In this document: positions 50,801 to 63,939 of the stretch, in pieces | Position numbering within the stretch: the stretch's first letter is position 1 | Layout of the letters: every line of letters starts with the position of its first letter | Assembly: GCA_013396525.1 (NCBI GenBank) | Contig: VWYX01000381.1 | Span: 248,001-312,000 of the forward strand | Reading direction: 5' to 3' | DNA from: Chaetorhynchus papuensis | Lineage: Eukaryota; Chordata; Aves; Passeriformes; Rhipiduridae | Length of the DNA: 64,000 nt | Notes under the pieces: model-generated | What the model saw: only the letters and a program-made list of their open reading frames with translations | Databases searched by the model: none | What the model was told of the DNA's origin: nothing | Translations under genes and position numbers: made by a program

Positions 50801-51807
50801 ACTAGTACATCACAAATCCGTGGAACAGAAATGTAAATACATAACAAGTATCAAGTTTCCAGTAGGTAACAATTTTTATAGATTACAAGCCACTGCTACA
50901 TGGTTGGAAGTTCTGTTTATTTTATTAGTGCCAGGGGAATAACAGTCATTTTAGTACTTTCTAAATACATTAAATTTAAAATGTATGCAGTTGGATACAC
51001 ATCAGATCAATTCACCTCTCTTCCTTCATTGTTACACAAATTCACACATGTATGTCATACATAATTATTATTTATCCATACACACCAGAAGCTGGGTTTA
51101 ACATCAGCATCTATTTTATATGAAGGAGTTTTTGGTAAGAGGATCACTGAACTGGACTGACAGGCACTGTGTCCCACCAGGCATAAACTTAAACATTCTA
51201 TCTTCCCCACCCTTGTTGGGGTTTTTCTGTTTTAAATTAAATAATACATTGAAAGGCTAAAGAATTTACCCAGACAGAAGGAAAAAAATTTTAATTGTGT
51301 TAACCATTGCACATACTATATGGCAGTGCACATAGTACCTCTTTTTAAACATCAATATATGTGCTAATCATCAAAATTCTTTGGTAATTGAATATTCTAG
51401 ACTTATGTTTGTTTCTGATGAAGAAAGTTTTAGTTCCCAATTGCCATTAAACTCTTTTGAAAGGAGAGAATACCACATTCTTTAGCAAAGTTTCAATGCT
51501 TTAAAAAATTTAAAAATCTAGAATACGCTAAATTACTCTTTTGTCATCCATTGTTTAGAAAAAATATCTCCAACATATAGATAAGGACAATCAGCTTCTG
51601 TCTTAAAATCTTCCAGCCTTGTAAGAGGCGGACTCCTACTTCACACATTCTGCCATAATATCACTGAATGTTTTTGTCTTACACCACGAGGAAAGAACAA
51701 TCTGACTCTGTAATTACCTTCTCCTTTTTCTACTTCATAGAACACTTGTGCAATTCAAGAAGCAAAATTAAGCCCATGGTTTCGGTTTTGTTTTGGTTGG
51801 GGAAGGT

Positions 51808-51825
51808 AAAAAAAAAAAAAAAAAA
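51808..51825. repeat. Poly(A) run of 18
   Basis: Eighteen consecutive A bases between ggaaggt and ggaaa, with no recognised retroelement attached. Confidence 0.92.
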
Positions 51826-52784
51826 GGAAAAAACCACATACTAACTGACTAAAAGGAAAATCAAAATCACTCAGAGCCCGTAAGCGTTACATAGGAAGGA
51901 CATGAAGAAGGTGAGGAGTACAGGTCCATGGAAATGGGCAGAAGGAAATGCTCTAAGGCAGCTGTGGCCATCAGGACCACGGAAAGGCGGAGGGCAACAT
52001 CCGCTTGCTCTGGAAAGAAGGCTAACCTTATTTTTTAGGTTGTAACAGCCAAAAAAATAAGAAAAACTTATCTTTGAATCATTGAGTGTGATAGGTGGTT
52101 GTGCCGAAATTGCTGGGGGAGAGGGGAGAACAAGATGAGCAACTCCAGAAAAGGCTTTTGATTTAACAAACAATACACAGAATAACTGACAAACCAAAAG
52201 TGTACATTATGGTACTGCCTCTTTTCCTACAGATAAAGTACAAAGTACACACTGAGTACAAGCATTACAAGAAAAGACCTGAAAGGTTAAGCATCTGCTC
52301 CCATTGATACATTTTAAAATATGCTACTGAATTTTCCTTTTAGTCAGATAACTTCAGTTTGTCTGGATGCTTCAAGTGTGTTTCATGACCACAGTATGTT
52401 TTCAATTACTGCTTCTTTATCTCAATTTAATTATTTCTGTAGAGTAATAAACTAAAAGAGAAATATCATTAGACATCTTTATATTATTTGCTAAAATTAC
52501 ACTTCAGTGATCATTATAAATTGAAGCAAAATGGGAGAAATATCTTCTTGTGTATTTACTTTATAGATTTCTGTATCATCTGTTTTCCTGTTTTTCAAAG
52601 AAATTCTCACACAATGAAAAGAAACTCACTTGAAATGAAAAAGCAGAAGATTTACAGTGAAAGTTGTGTGGTAGGTACAGAACCCGAAATTATTAAAACA
52701 GATTTTTTTTTTTGTAGATTGAATTAATTCTATCCTTTGCATATAAGCATTTCTATATCCCCATTCGGATTCCTGACACTGCAG

Positions 52785-52808
52785 ACAGGCAAGCAGGCAG
52801 GCAGGCAC
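52785..52808. repeat. (GGCA)n microsatellite
   Basis: Tandem caggcaagcaggcaggcagg-type units of four bases over about 24 bp. Confidence 0.85.
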
Positions 52809-53549
52809 AGAGCACAAAGCTGTTGGCAAACAGCACACCCTCGTTTCCTTTCCAAGATGGGTTTTTGGAAATATACTTTTGGTTTCTGTTACCCTGATAT
52901 GATCTCTGACTTCCTACCATATATTGCAACAGTTTAACCTGATACCGTATCTAATAAACAAATCAATGTCACTGCTGAAACAACACTGCTGTAAAATCTG
53001 TCACTCTGGCTATGTCAGACTGCTATTAACATAGCTGTATTAGAACAGTTTTACTTTTAACTGCACCAGGAACTCTCACAATCTGTTGTGAGATTTTACT
53101 TCAAATTAAATTCAATTTCAACTCATTTAGCAGGGGGGAAAAAAGCACAGTAACCTATTGCTACTGTGCACCACAGTTTTCTTCCAAATTTTATTTCAAG
53201 ATATTTTTCATAAATCCCTGTCACAAATAGAGAGAAGAAGGGATAAGTAGGAAAAAAGGACAGCTTCCCTTATTAGTAAGTTATCACAAACATCAGTGAT
53301 AAGTTGTGTACTACGCTGCATTTACAATGGGCTGAAAACATGCGTAAGGCAAAAGAAATAGGAAAGGAACACTATTTGCAATGTATGTATCATCACAAAA
53401 CAAAAGGTGAATGTCAACATTGCTGCTGTAAAACACCTTAATAATAATGAGGAAGATTATTCCTCCTGCTAACAGCTCTAATAGCTAGTAAGTGAGACCT
53501 ACCAATGAATGAGAACAAACAAAACAAAAGATGTGAACATCATCATGTA

Positions 53550-54195
53550 GATGAGAAGCTGAACACGACCCAGAAACGTGAACTTGAAGCCCAGAAAGCC
53601 AACTGTATCCTTAGCCTCATCAGCATCAAAGGAATGTGGCCAGCAGAAAGAGGCAGGTGATGCTCCCTCTACTCTTCTCTCACGAGACCCCACCTGGACT
53701 GCTGTGTCCAGCTCTGCGGCCCCAGCACACAAAACATGCTGACCTGTTGGAGTGAGTCCAGAGGACCTTGGAGACATCTGAGGGCTGGAGAAACACTCCA
53801 ATGGAGACAGGCTGAGAGCTGGGGTTGTTCAGCCTGGAGAAGAGAAGGCTCTCAGGAGATCTTAGAGCACCTCCCAGCACCAATGGGACCTACAAGAAGG
53901 CTATTTTACAAGAGCATGTCATGACAGGACAAGGAGGAATGGCTTCAAACCGAAAGAGGGCAAGTCTAGATTAGATATTGGGAATTAATTCTGTACTGTG
54001 AGGGTAGTGAGGCACTGGAAGGGGTTGCCCAGAGAAGCTGTTGGAACCCCCACCTCTGGAAATGTTCAAGGCCAGACTGGATGGGGCTTTGAGCAACCTG
54101 ATGTAGTGGAAGGTTATCTAAGCTCATGGCAGAGGGCTGAACTAGAAGGTCTTTAAGATCCCCTTCCAAACTAAACCCTTCTGTGATTCTATGAA
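53550..54195 (+). mobile_element. CR1 LINE fragment with intact 3' tail
   Basis: At about 645 bp this is one of the two largest CR1 copies in the window, and the only large one that keeps the 3' tail. Plus-strand blocks in CR1 order: 'agcccagaaagccaactgta', 'gtggccagcagaaagaggca', 'acgagaccccacctggactg', 'ggttgttcagcctggagaag', 'acaggacaaggaggaatggc', 'ggcactggaaggggttgccc' and 'gaaatgttcaaggccagact', ending with the tail ctgtgattctatga at 54181-54194. The first part is the end of the reverse transcriptase ORF and the rest is 3' UTR. It is 5'-truncated, as is usual for CR1, and the frame is interrupted. It appears less diverged than the copy at 11.7 kb. Confidence 0.95.
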
Positions 54196-57100
54196 GAGAA
54201 TCTGTGGGTGAAGATTATATTATGGACATATAACCTCATACAGTCGAAATTCTTAAAATGGAGGTATACAGCTCATCTGCACTTGCATTAAACATGGATG
54301 AAGTACAAAAAAGTGCACATGAAGACAAGTTAAAGATATCTTTTAAAAGATTCATATATTCAGAAGCTTGTAAAAAATCTTGCCTCAGTTTTACAACACA
54401 CAGTGAAGATTCCAGAGCAGTTTAAATAAAGTAGAATAAAAAGTGGGAAACTTTTGATTCAGCCACTGATTTTTTTTATGTCCCAATTTTTTTTCAGTCA
54501 AAAGTTTCCACAACTTTAGTTTGCAAATCAAGTCTGTTAAAACTGGGCAAGGGGAGCATCTTTGAAGTTGTAGACAACCTGCCAGAGAAACAGTACGTTC
54601 TCAAAATAATAGTAAGTTCCTTTTTTTAATGAGGTTAGGTTTCCACATTTTTCCCTGAGATTACATGAAAAAAGGTATGAGACCCTGCTGGTTTTCAGCT
54701 GAAGAAGGTCTACCTTCAAGATAACAAAGGCAGTAATCATATTTAATGCCTGTGGATAACTGAAGGTTGGACCTGAAAGGTAAACATAAGACAACTGGAC
54801 TATTTTATGCTTCAAACAATAACTGAAAAGAGTTGATAAAATGCTTAAACAATATTTGAAAATTATGTGCATGAGTTGGGTGACAAAGAGAAAAAACTAC
54901 TCCTGTGAAAATAGCCGATTTTTAAAGCTGTTTCCTATGAAGAATGAAATCTTACTCCATACTTCTTATTACTTTGTATTACATACGGTAACACCTTCAC
55001 TGAGCTTTTAGGGAAGACAGAAACAATAGTTACAGGGATACTGGCTCCCACTCAGGGCCTGAACAAAGATTAGTCTTCATTTTTCTCTTCATAGCTATTT
55101 GGTTAGACTTTTTAAACTAGAACTGGCTATACTTTAATTAGAATTGAACAGAATAAAATTGGTTATTATGTTCAAGATTTGAACAAGCAGTATTTACTTG
55201 AGGAATTACAACAAAATTGTGCATATAATCCAATTTTTCAATTATTTTATACTTCTGAATTTGCCAGGCCTCATTTTCCAGTCCTTGGCTCTTACCATTT
55301 ATTTCCCTGCTTATCCAAGAGCCCTTCCGTGGTCCTTTATTTTCTCTCCATGAATGCACCTCTACAGTCTTAATCTTCAAGAAAAAGAGCCCACTTAATC
55401 GCCCACTGTGACATGTATAATTGCATTTATTCACAGGTAACCACAAAACTGTTTTTATCTGTAGAGCACAATTCCCTACACCATTTGCACAAGTACAGAT
55501 TTGTTTGACATAGCTGCCTGAATGCAAGAACAGAAACAACATTGGTAAAGCAATCCCAGCAAGGATGCAGTACAATTCCAAAGCTTTACAGGAGTTTAGC
55601 TTTACTTACCCCTGTTCCTCTCTTCCAGCTCACCCAGTAACAAAATTATCTACTAAGAACGTAGAGCAACTGTGAGGTGAGGAGAATATGGCTTATTTAA
55701 ATACCTGCTCAGGGGAAAAATAACTTAAAGGGAGGTTTAAGTCATCTAAATTTATGCACATAAACCTATAATGCATCTACACAATTTCTTTTATCAATTC
55801 AGTAAGCAAAACACACAAATTTGTTTGACAACACATATTTTCCTTAAAAAGGCTTTACAGCCCTGAATTCTTCTTTCAAATGAATTCACCTTGTCTACAA
55901 TTTTTCTAGCGTAGCTTTGTATCTACTTGACATTGATTTCAGCAGAAATACCATTTCCTTCTGAATGCTGGAACAACACAAGCTGGACTTTCTCCTTCCC
56001 CATTCAGTAAGGAATTACAAACTAATGCCTCTGGGAACTTAGCACTTTTGTGTAACATCCTCGTTAGTTGTTGGTATCCTTACTCTGTGGAAGAACAAAT
56101 TACCCAGCCTCAAAGAGAAAACAGGAGCACTCACTGAAAAATCCTCCTATTCTCCATCTTTATGAACCACCTGCAAACAAGTATATGAATAAATTTATTC
56201 CATGATAGGTGTCTTTCTGGTTCCACTCAGTCACAGATTTTTTTGCAGTATTTTAAAATTTTCATATCTATATATTTGCAGTGATTCAGTGGTGTTTATA
56301 CATTGCTTTGCAAATGTAGTTTGTTGTCTTTGCTTTGTCACTATGTTAGAACAGGCCTTCAAGCCAGGACTACGCTTTCTTGATTGCCAAAAAGCCAGTA
56401 TTTCACAATCTAATATAGCCTTCTCATCAAGCTTTCAGCTTTCAAGTTTGGCTAAATACATTTGCCCCACCTACTGAACAGAAGATCCTCTGCAATGGAA
56501 AATTAACTCTCTCAAAAATGAAACACTGAACACTGGGTTTATTCTCAGTCTGTCCTATGCATCACAACTTGCCACTTTGGCAACAAGTGGCTTCCAAATC
56601 CAGTAGGTTTGTTTATTATAAGAGAACACAGAATAACATTTCCTGGTTAGAAATGGGTGATTTTTAAGCACTGGCTGCAGAGGACAAGTAGTGTAGGCTC
56701 CCAACACTGTCCTTCCACACATTTCAGAAACATGCAATGATTCAGTTTTTCTGGTTTACTTCAGTGGATTGTGAAAGTATCATCGTTTGGGTTTTGTTAG
56801 CTGAGTCTCAGATCTATATGCACCTACAGGAACTTCTACTGAAACTTCTCATTCTATTATCATCAATGAAATTTTCCAAAAATTATTTGCTACCACCATT
56901 ATTTGATCTTCTAGTAATCATTCTAATCCAATGCTCACTTCTTTCCATGGTCACCACAAGTTGCCAGTCCATTTCATCAACTTCTATTCTCTCTCACTCT
57001 ATTGCTGAATCTGATTGACCAAAAAGAAATAAAAACCACTCTGTTTTCTCAGACATACAATACTGAAGTGTTATTTCTGAATGAACCATATTCTTCTGTT

Positions 57101-60100
57101 CAACCACTGGGTTACACACTAATAAATGCTTCAGCCCCAGCAGAAAGACAAAGATCAATATTACGAACTGCTTCTCAGTGTTATTTCTTTGACCACTAAA
57201 CAGCTGATTTCACCACTGGCCATAGATAAACAAAACCCAGCCACCCTCAGCCAACATCCCTAGAAAAAATACATGTGATGTTTCTCCACATATTCCCATG
57301 GACAAGTTATCATCTACTGAACTCAAACCACCAAGTCTGATCACCCTAGAGATCATGACTCTAGTTCTGGGAGGACTAACCTGCAGTTTACTACTGAATT
57401 TCCAAGTATAATAATGCTCAGGAAGATGGGAACAGAGAAAGTTAAAAATGCCAGTTCCTACCAGAGATTCAGACAGAAACAGAAATCTTCCATTTCCTTG
57501 CAGAACTTCCACCCAAAGTACAACAGACAGTTGGATCCATACTGTTTCAGATGTATCATTCCAGCTGTAAATAGAACTACAGAGCTAAATTTTTCCATGC
57601 TAGCTGTTTGTGTCACCAACTTAAGAACCCTAGTTCTTCATTGTTTACTTAAACTTTGATGCCTGTTGAAATACAGTGAGAATATAGCACAAATTTAGAG
57701 ATGACACCTGTTTTGTTGATATCCCTGCATTCATTTATTGTTTGAAATTATGTAATTCAACTCGCCTTTCTCTTCATGAACAGACACATAAAACTTTTGC
57801 TTTGTTTATGTAATATATAAGAGATACTGCAAAGTATTTTGCAAGAGTCTTGCCATCTACTCATGCTCTTTAAAATGTACTGATAATTTACAAGTTGCAA
57901 AAAGATAACCTCTCAAAGACTTACCACTAACCTCTGCGTCCCTTCAGTTCTCTCAGCCAAAAGAACTTCTTTTAAATTTTTTTCTTCATCTTTGGTCTGG
58001 TCAATTTTTATTTTTTTTTTAACTAATACAGAGTTTTTAAAGTCAGTGCACAAAAATTACTAGATTCAAAGGCAGACAGAGCTTGCAGATATCTTTTGGT
58101 CTTGATAATTTTTGTATGCCACCTGGAAACAGAAATCCAGAGCTTTTCTTTCTACTTTTAATTATGTAGTTCTATTGAAAAAGTATGACTATCCAGTAAC
58201 AATACTTTTTCTCAAAACTCAAAGATGCCCTAGGATCTGTACTAGTTACACAATCATACTGCCTCAAACCAATCAAAAATAAAAAAATTCCTCTGAATTT
58301 GTATTTACCCTGTATTTGGCTGAACACAAGCATTCATAACTACAAGCCTATCTGTGTTGCTGGTTCTACCATAGCCTTTCGTATCTCTACTCTCATGACA
58401 CATCTTAGCTAACAAATACAAAAATACTTATTGTTAAAACACTTGAAAAGATAAAAGGGTAAAGCAAAAACAAGGTCCAAACCTTGTTGGAATGTCATCC
58501 TTCTGATGGGGAACAAATATTCCTTAACAGCAAAACAGAAACAGGCTTGGTATAATTCCTTTCTGCTCTATAGGGATACTTTGAGAAGAGAGTAGAAGGA
58601 GAATTTTGTAATTAGAGAAACAGAATATAAGTACAGTTTTCAGATTTTAGAATTACACAGTTAAATTCACTAACTGCAAAATAAACAAACAAAAACTGGG
58701 AAAAAATAACTATGAGACCTGGCCTTTACATTTAAACCTATTAATGAGAAAAGACAGGATGGTGTTAATTGCCAGGAGCTTCTTCCACAACTTCTCTTTC
58801 CATCACTCCTTTTATTCTTCATTTCCAACCAGTTCTTCTTTCAAAATTCCCAAGTTCCTCTGTTTCAGCATTAGGTGCCACGACAAACCCCAGATACATC
58901 CTCTAGCTCTCAAAACCCCAGACCATCTGATGTATTACCAAAGCAAACACTGTAGATACAGTGTAACTGGTACTTTTAAGAAATTTGGTAATTTTAAGAA
59001 ATAAGAGGTACTGGCTTAATCTCAAACACTTGAGCTGAATGTGCTACCAAGGCAAACACTATTTGTGCTCATGTGCCTGTCCATACACACAAAAGTTTAA
59101 ATGCATAATAACTTATCAGCTGCATTGTGGGAGCAGTTATTCTGCTGTCCTGACAGTAATCCCTCACCAAGAAGAAAACACTTTGTGGCAGTACATCACA
59201 TCTCCCCTCCCCTTCCTTAGTTATTGCTCACTATCATTTCTTTCCCACTGGAGTCCTCTGAACTGTTAGAAGCAAATAAATCAAGAGCTGTCACGCCTGA
59301 GATTTTACTCTGTACCTGCTGAAGCCTAGCTTAATGTAATACTGGCCTACAACCATAACTTCCATACATTAGATCATATAATAATAGTCATAACTGATAC
59401 TAATAATGAAATAGCAGCAATCAGATTTAGGGAATAGATGACAAGGAGGTTGAAAGAGAAAAGCTTTCCAGAAATAGAAGGAACAACAGCTGTGGACATC
59501 CGTAACTGAGAAAAAGCAAAAGACAGAAAACAGTCTTTGATGGGCCTGGAACAGGGATAAAAACTTTTATAAATGCCCCACATGCTACAGAAAAAGCAAC
59601 TTGAACACACCATAATTAACTTCTGACACAGGCTTGCTACTGGGCCATCAATAACATATCTCTTAGGAACAGGTTAACACCACCATAGAAAGTGGAATAC
59701 TAAATCCAAGTTAAAATATCTGACATACAGCCCTCCAAAAATGTCTATGTACTCGAGACTTAAATTAACAAATACTTAATAATACAGCAAAATCTATTTT
59801 TTTGAGTGGTTACAGCTAAAAAATTAATCTCATCAATACCAGAAATCAACTTAATGCTTACACAAAAAATACTTTCACAATTCACTCCATACAGCAAACT
59901 TGAAACTTGTTTATGGCTGCTTAAAGGAAACTAGGCATCAAGAAATCCCAGAATTACAATTATATTTGGATTATTTTTCTTGAACTGTATGCATAAAGAA
60001 GATTAAATTCCAAACCCCGGTAATTTAAAAGGATATGATGAAAAACAAAACTGTAACAGGATTTTTTTCTGGCATCAATTCAAACTTAAGTCTTTTCTCT

Positions 60101-60697
60101 CATGTGCCTGTAATTATTTAGTGTCTTCTACTGAAATGGTTAGAAAAAGAATACATGCCAGAGATTAGGTAAAACATTGGAAATATTTACGTAAAATGCT
60201 TTGTCTAACATCCGGTTTCCAAGCTAGGAATCCTAGTCACAGCAAAACACAATTTGATGGTAAAATCTGTATGTTCTGTCTGCCTTGCTCAAAGAGGATA
60301 AAGAGGTCATACACTATTGGCCTCTTACTAATGAAAAATTGTATTAAGTTTTGAAAGTCATTTTATTACATGCACATTAATTTGGTATCTTGCAGTCAAC
60401 AGTTCAAATTAATGAACTTGTTACGTACTATCAAGATTTTTCTTTATTTCAAAAGCCAACGAGAAAAAAATTGATCTTCCCACCAGAAAGGGGTTTTTTT
60501 TGGCCTGGAATGCTACAAATAAAATTTGCGCATCAAATTTTTGCAAAATCTTCCATCTTATGGTAACAGAACCTCAGGAAAAACATAACAAGCAAAATGA
60601 AAAACAACTCAACTGAAAGGAACAACATGAAATTGAAGAACATGGAGATTACATTCAGCTACAGAAAGGCAGAGTATTTTTTTAGTCCAGACAATTT
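54196..60697. other. Intronic sequence without recognised genes
   Basis: AT-rich intron with scattered short open frames. No splice-bounded exon, RNA gene or mobile element was recognised. Confidence 0.6.
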
Positions 60698-62240
60698 CAG
60701 TGAAGGTCTGGCAGTGTTACTGCTAACATGACCGGGGACAGAAGAAAAATGTTTTAGCAGATTATTTGCACTTCCTTTGGATGCAGATGCACCACCTGAA
60801 GCAGCGGCACTAATGCAATGGCTCTGAGCCAGTAATATAATTCAGTCATTCTCAGCAGGACTAATTACCCCAGGGCAAAGAGTCATGCAATCAAAGCCAT
60901 GTAATTTCTATTAATCAAATCAGTTCACTTACCCCTACAGAACAATTCACTGTGCTACACAGATACATGCTATATTATTTTGGAGGACACTAGGTATTGC
61001 ACAAGGCAGCAAACTGTAAGGCATCTAAGTCCCTAAGCAAAAGCACCATGAAAGCAACTTTTCCCTCCAATCAGATGTGTGTTGATTCTTATGAGAAACT
61101 GTGCATGGCAGGTTTAGTATCACCAAATCTGTCTGCTCTGTGTACTAGCAGTGAAAGACTTCAGTTGACATGACAGTAACCAAGTCCATCCTCACTTTAA
61201 CAGCAGTCAATGCAAGATCTGGCTTGGCAACCATACAAATTATTGCTTGGAATAGGAAAAAAAATTAAGTTCATCACTGAACAGGATACAGGAGGAAGGC
61301 AGCAGTGAAAGAGAGCTGCCACAGTATCCATGGCAGGTGTTCAGACAGCTTACCATTGCAAGTTTAGCATACTTGTGTACAGCTACATAACACATATTGA
61401 ATGTTACCGCAGAAACCGCAGCAGCTAAAATGAAACAGCTTTTAGACAACAATATTTAACCTGAGGTACAAATACTGCAGTCAGCCAATCTGCAATCACT
61501 TCAGAATAAGTCACTGGGTATTAGTTAGATTACTTATGCTATTTTAATACTCAATAAGGTACACCATGGAAACCATAGGTAAAGGTAATTCCACCTTGCA
61601 ACAGATATGGCTAACTGGCATAAAATAAACTAGTGTGAATACTTACTACTAAAATAACAAATCAGAACTGTTGTTTCCTGAATACTAACTAGTAGTGTTT
61701 AGTATTGTGATGAATACAAAACAGTATTCATCACTGATCCCAAATACTAAAAAACTTAGAGAAATAAAGTAACATCTTTCTTAAAAACAGTCGGACAGCT
61801 TGACTTCTTTCCTAGAAAAGGGGAAAAAAAATTAGATACAGGACACGTCCATTCACATAGTCAGTATTACTTCTTTTTTCCTGCTCACTGCATTCTCCTA
61901 GACCAGACTGACAAAATAGCTTTTGAGGGTCAGTTTTTGCAACACTCAAGTAACACAGTGAACTATGTGAAGTTTTGTGAATGTCAGTCACAACCAGAAG
62001 AGAAGTAATTGTGTCAGAGGGTTGAGCGGAAGGTCTTTGAGGAGATTTATCTATTTCATCTGAAAGAATGATAAGAAGAGGCTGAATTGAAGTGATGGCA
62101 TGAAACCTCCAGTCACACTGTCCTAATAATAGTCCAGGTGGTATCTGGGAACAATGCCCAACAAATCAACTTGTAAAGAATATTTTATATCAAGCATTCC
62201 AATTAAAAAAAAAGCAAACAAAAAAACCAACCAAAACCAA
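60698..62240 (+). repeat. Direct duplication, copy 1 (1543 bp), probable assembly artefact
   Basis: This stretch, starting cagtgaaggtctggcagtgt, recurs at 62242-63784 with a constant offset of 1544 bases. Every stretch I compared, including homopolymer lengths such as the 8-A run in ggggaaaaaaaatt, is identical. It ends inside a (ccaa/caaa)n tract immediately before a single N. Identical sequence, abutting copies and an N at the junction together point to two contigs whose overlap was not merged. No gene was recognised inside. Confidence 0.95.
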
Positions 62241-62241
62241 N
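62241..62241. other. Single-N contig junction
   Basis: One unknown base separates the two identical copies. The left contig ends in low-complexity A/C sequence (ccaaccaaaaccaa), the right one begins at the first base of the duplicated block. Confidence 0.95.
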
Positions 62242-63784
62242 CAGTGAAGGTCTGGCAGTGTTACTGCTAACATGACCGGGGACAGAAGAAAAATGTTTTA
62301 GCAGATTATTTGCACTTCCTTTGGATGCAGATGCACCACCTGAAGCAGCGGCACTAATGCAATGGCTCTGAGCCAGTAATATAATTCAGTCATTCTCAGC
62401 AGGACTAATTACCCCAGGGCAAAGAGTCATGCAATCAAAGCCATGTAATTTCTATTAATCAAATCAGTTCACTTACCCCTACAGAACAATTCACTGTGCT
62501 ACACAGATACATGCTATATTATTTTGGAGGACACTAGGTATTGCACAAGGCAGCAAACTGTAAGGCATCTAAGTCCCTAAGCAAAAGCACCATGAAAGCA
62601 ACTTTTCCCTCCAATCAGATGTGTGTTGATTCTTATGAGAAACTGTGCATGGCAGGTTTAGTATCACCAAATCTGTCTGCTCTGTGTACTAGCAGTGAAA
62701 GACTTCAGTTGACATGACAGTAACCAAGTCCATCCTCACTTTAACAGCAGTCAATGCAAGATCTGGCTTGGCAACCATACAAATTATTGCTTGGAATAGG
62801 AAAAAAAATTAAGTTCATCACTGAACAGGATACAGGAGGAAGGCAGCAGTGAAAGAGAGCTGCCACAGTATCCATGGCAGGTGTTCAGACAGCTTACCAT
62901 TGCAAGTTTAGCATACTTGTGTACAGCTACATAACACATATTGAATGTTACCGCAGAAACCGCAGCAGCTAAAATGAAACAGCTTTTAGACAACAATATT
63001 TAACCTGAGGTACAAATACTGCAGTCAGCCAATCTGCAATCACTTCAGAATAAGTCACTGGGTATTAGTTAGATTACTTATGCTATTTTAATACTCAATA
63101 AGGTACACCATGGAAACCATAGGTAAAGGTAATTCCACCTTGCAACAGATATGGCTAACTGGCATAAAATAAACTAGTGTGAATACTTACTACTAAAATA
63201 ACAAATCAGAACTGTTGTTTCCTGAATACTAACTAGTAGTGTTTAGTATTGTGATGAATACAAAACAGTATTCATCACTGATCCCAAATACTAAAAAACT
63301 TAGAGAAATAAAGTAACATCTTTCTTAAAAACAGTCGGACAGCTTGACTTCTTTCCTAGAAAAGGGGAAAAAAAATTAGATACAGGACACGTCCATTCAC
63401 ATAGTCAGTATTACTTCTTTTTTCCTGCTCACTGCATTCTCCTAGACCAGACTGACAAAATAGCTTTTGAGGGTCAGTTTTTGCAACACTCAAGTAACAC
63501 AGTGAACTATGTGAAGTTTTGTGAATGTCAGTCACAACCAGAAGAGAAGTAATTGTGTCAGAGGGTTGAGCGGAAGGTCTTTGAGGAGATTTATCTATTT
63601 CATCTGAAAGAATGATAAGAAGAGGCTGAATTGAAGTGATGGCATGAAACCTCCAGTCACACTGTCCTAATAATAGTCCAGGTGGTATCTGGGAACAATG
63701 CCCAACAAATCAACTTGTAAAGAATATTTTATATCAAGCATTCCAATTAAAAAAAAAGCAAACAAAAAAACCAACCAAAACCAA
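62242..63784 (+). repeat. Direct duplication, copy 2 (1543 bp)
   Basis: Second copy of the block at 60698-62240. Unlike copy 1 it continues past the A/C-rich tract into unique sequence (ccaagcaaactaaaac and on), which suggests the right-hand contig reads through the microsatellite where the left-hand contig stopped. Confidence 0.95.
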
Positions 63785-63846
63785 CCAAGCAAACTAAAAC
63801 AAACAAAAAAACCAAAACAAACAAACAAACAAACCAACCAACCAAA
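63745..63846. repeat. Low-complexity (CAAA/CCAA)n tract
   Basis: About 100 bp of A- and C-only sequence made of caaa and ccaa tetramers (for example caaacaaacaaacaaaccaa). The left half is also present at the end of copy 1. Such tracts commonly break assemblies. Confidence 0.9.
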
Positions 63847-63939
63847 AATTGGGCAAGAAGGGGAACATCTCCAAGAGAAACAAAGGACTGGTAGCAGATC
63901 ACTTTACTGAGTCTCCTACCTCAAGGCAAAACCATCCCT

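Larger units (their letters stand above)
47801..53549. other. Intronic sequence without recognised genes
   Basis: AT-rich sequence downstream of GPR22. It may contain a longer GPR22 3' UTR at its left end. An 18-A run at 51808-51825 and a (ggca)n tract at 52785-52808 are the only repeats noted. No COG5 exon was found on the minus strand. Confidence 0.55.

Noticed and set aside
53499..54169. Several open frames of 60-100 codons around 53.5-54.2 kb
   Set aside because: They lie largely in a decayed CR1 copy and do not match the CR1 reading frame as an intact protein.
61240..61452. A 70-codon frame found identically twice (also at 62784-62996), which could suggest a duplicated gene
   Set aside because: The repetition is explained by the 1543-bp false duplication; the frame itself has no recognised domain.
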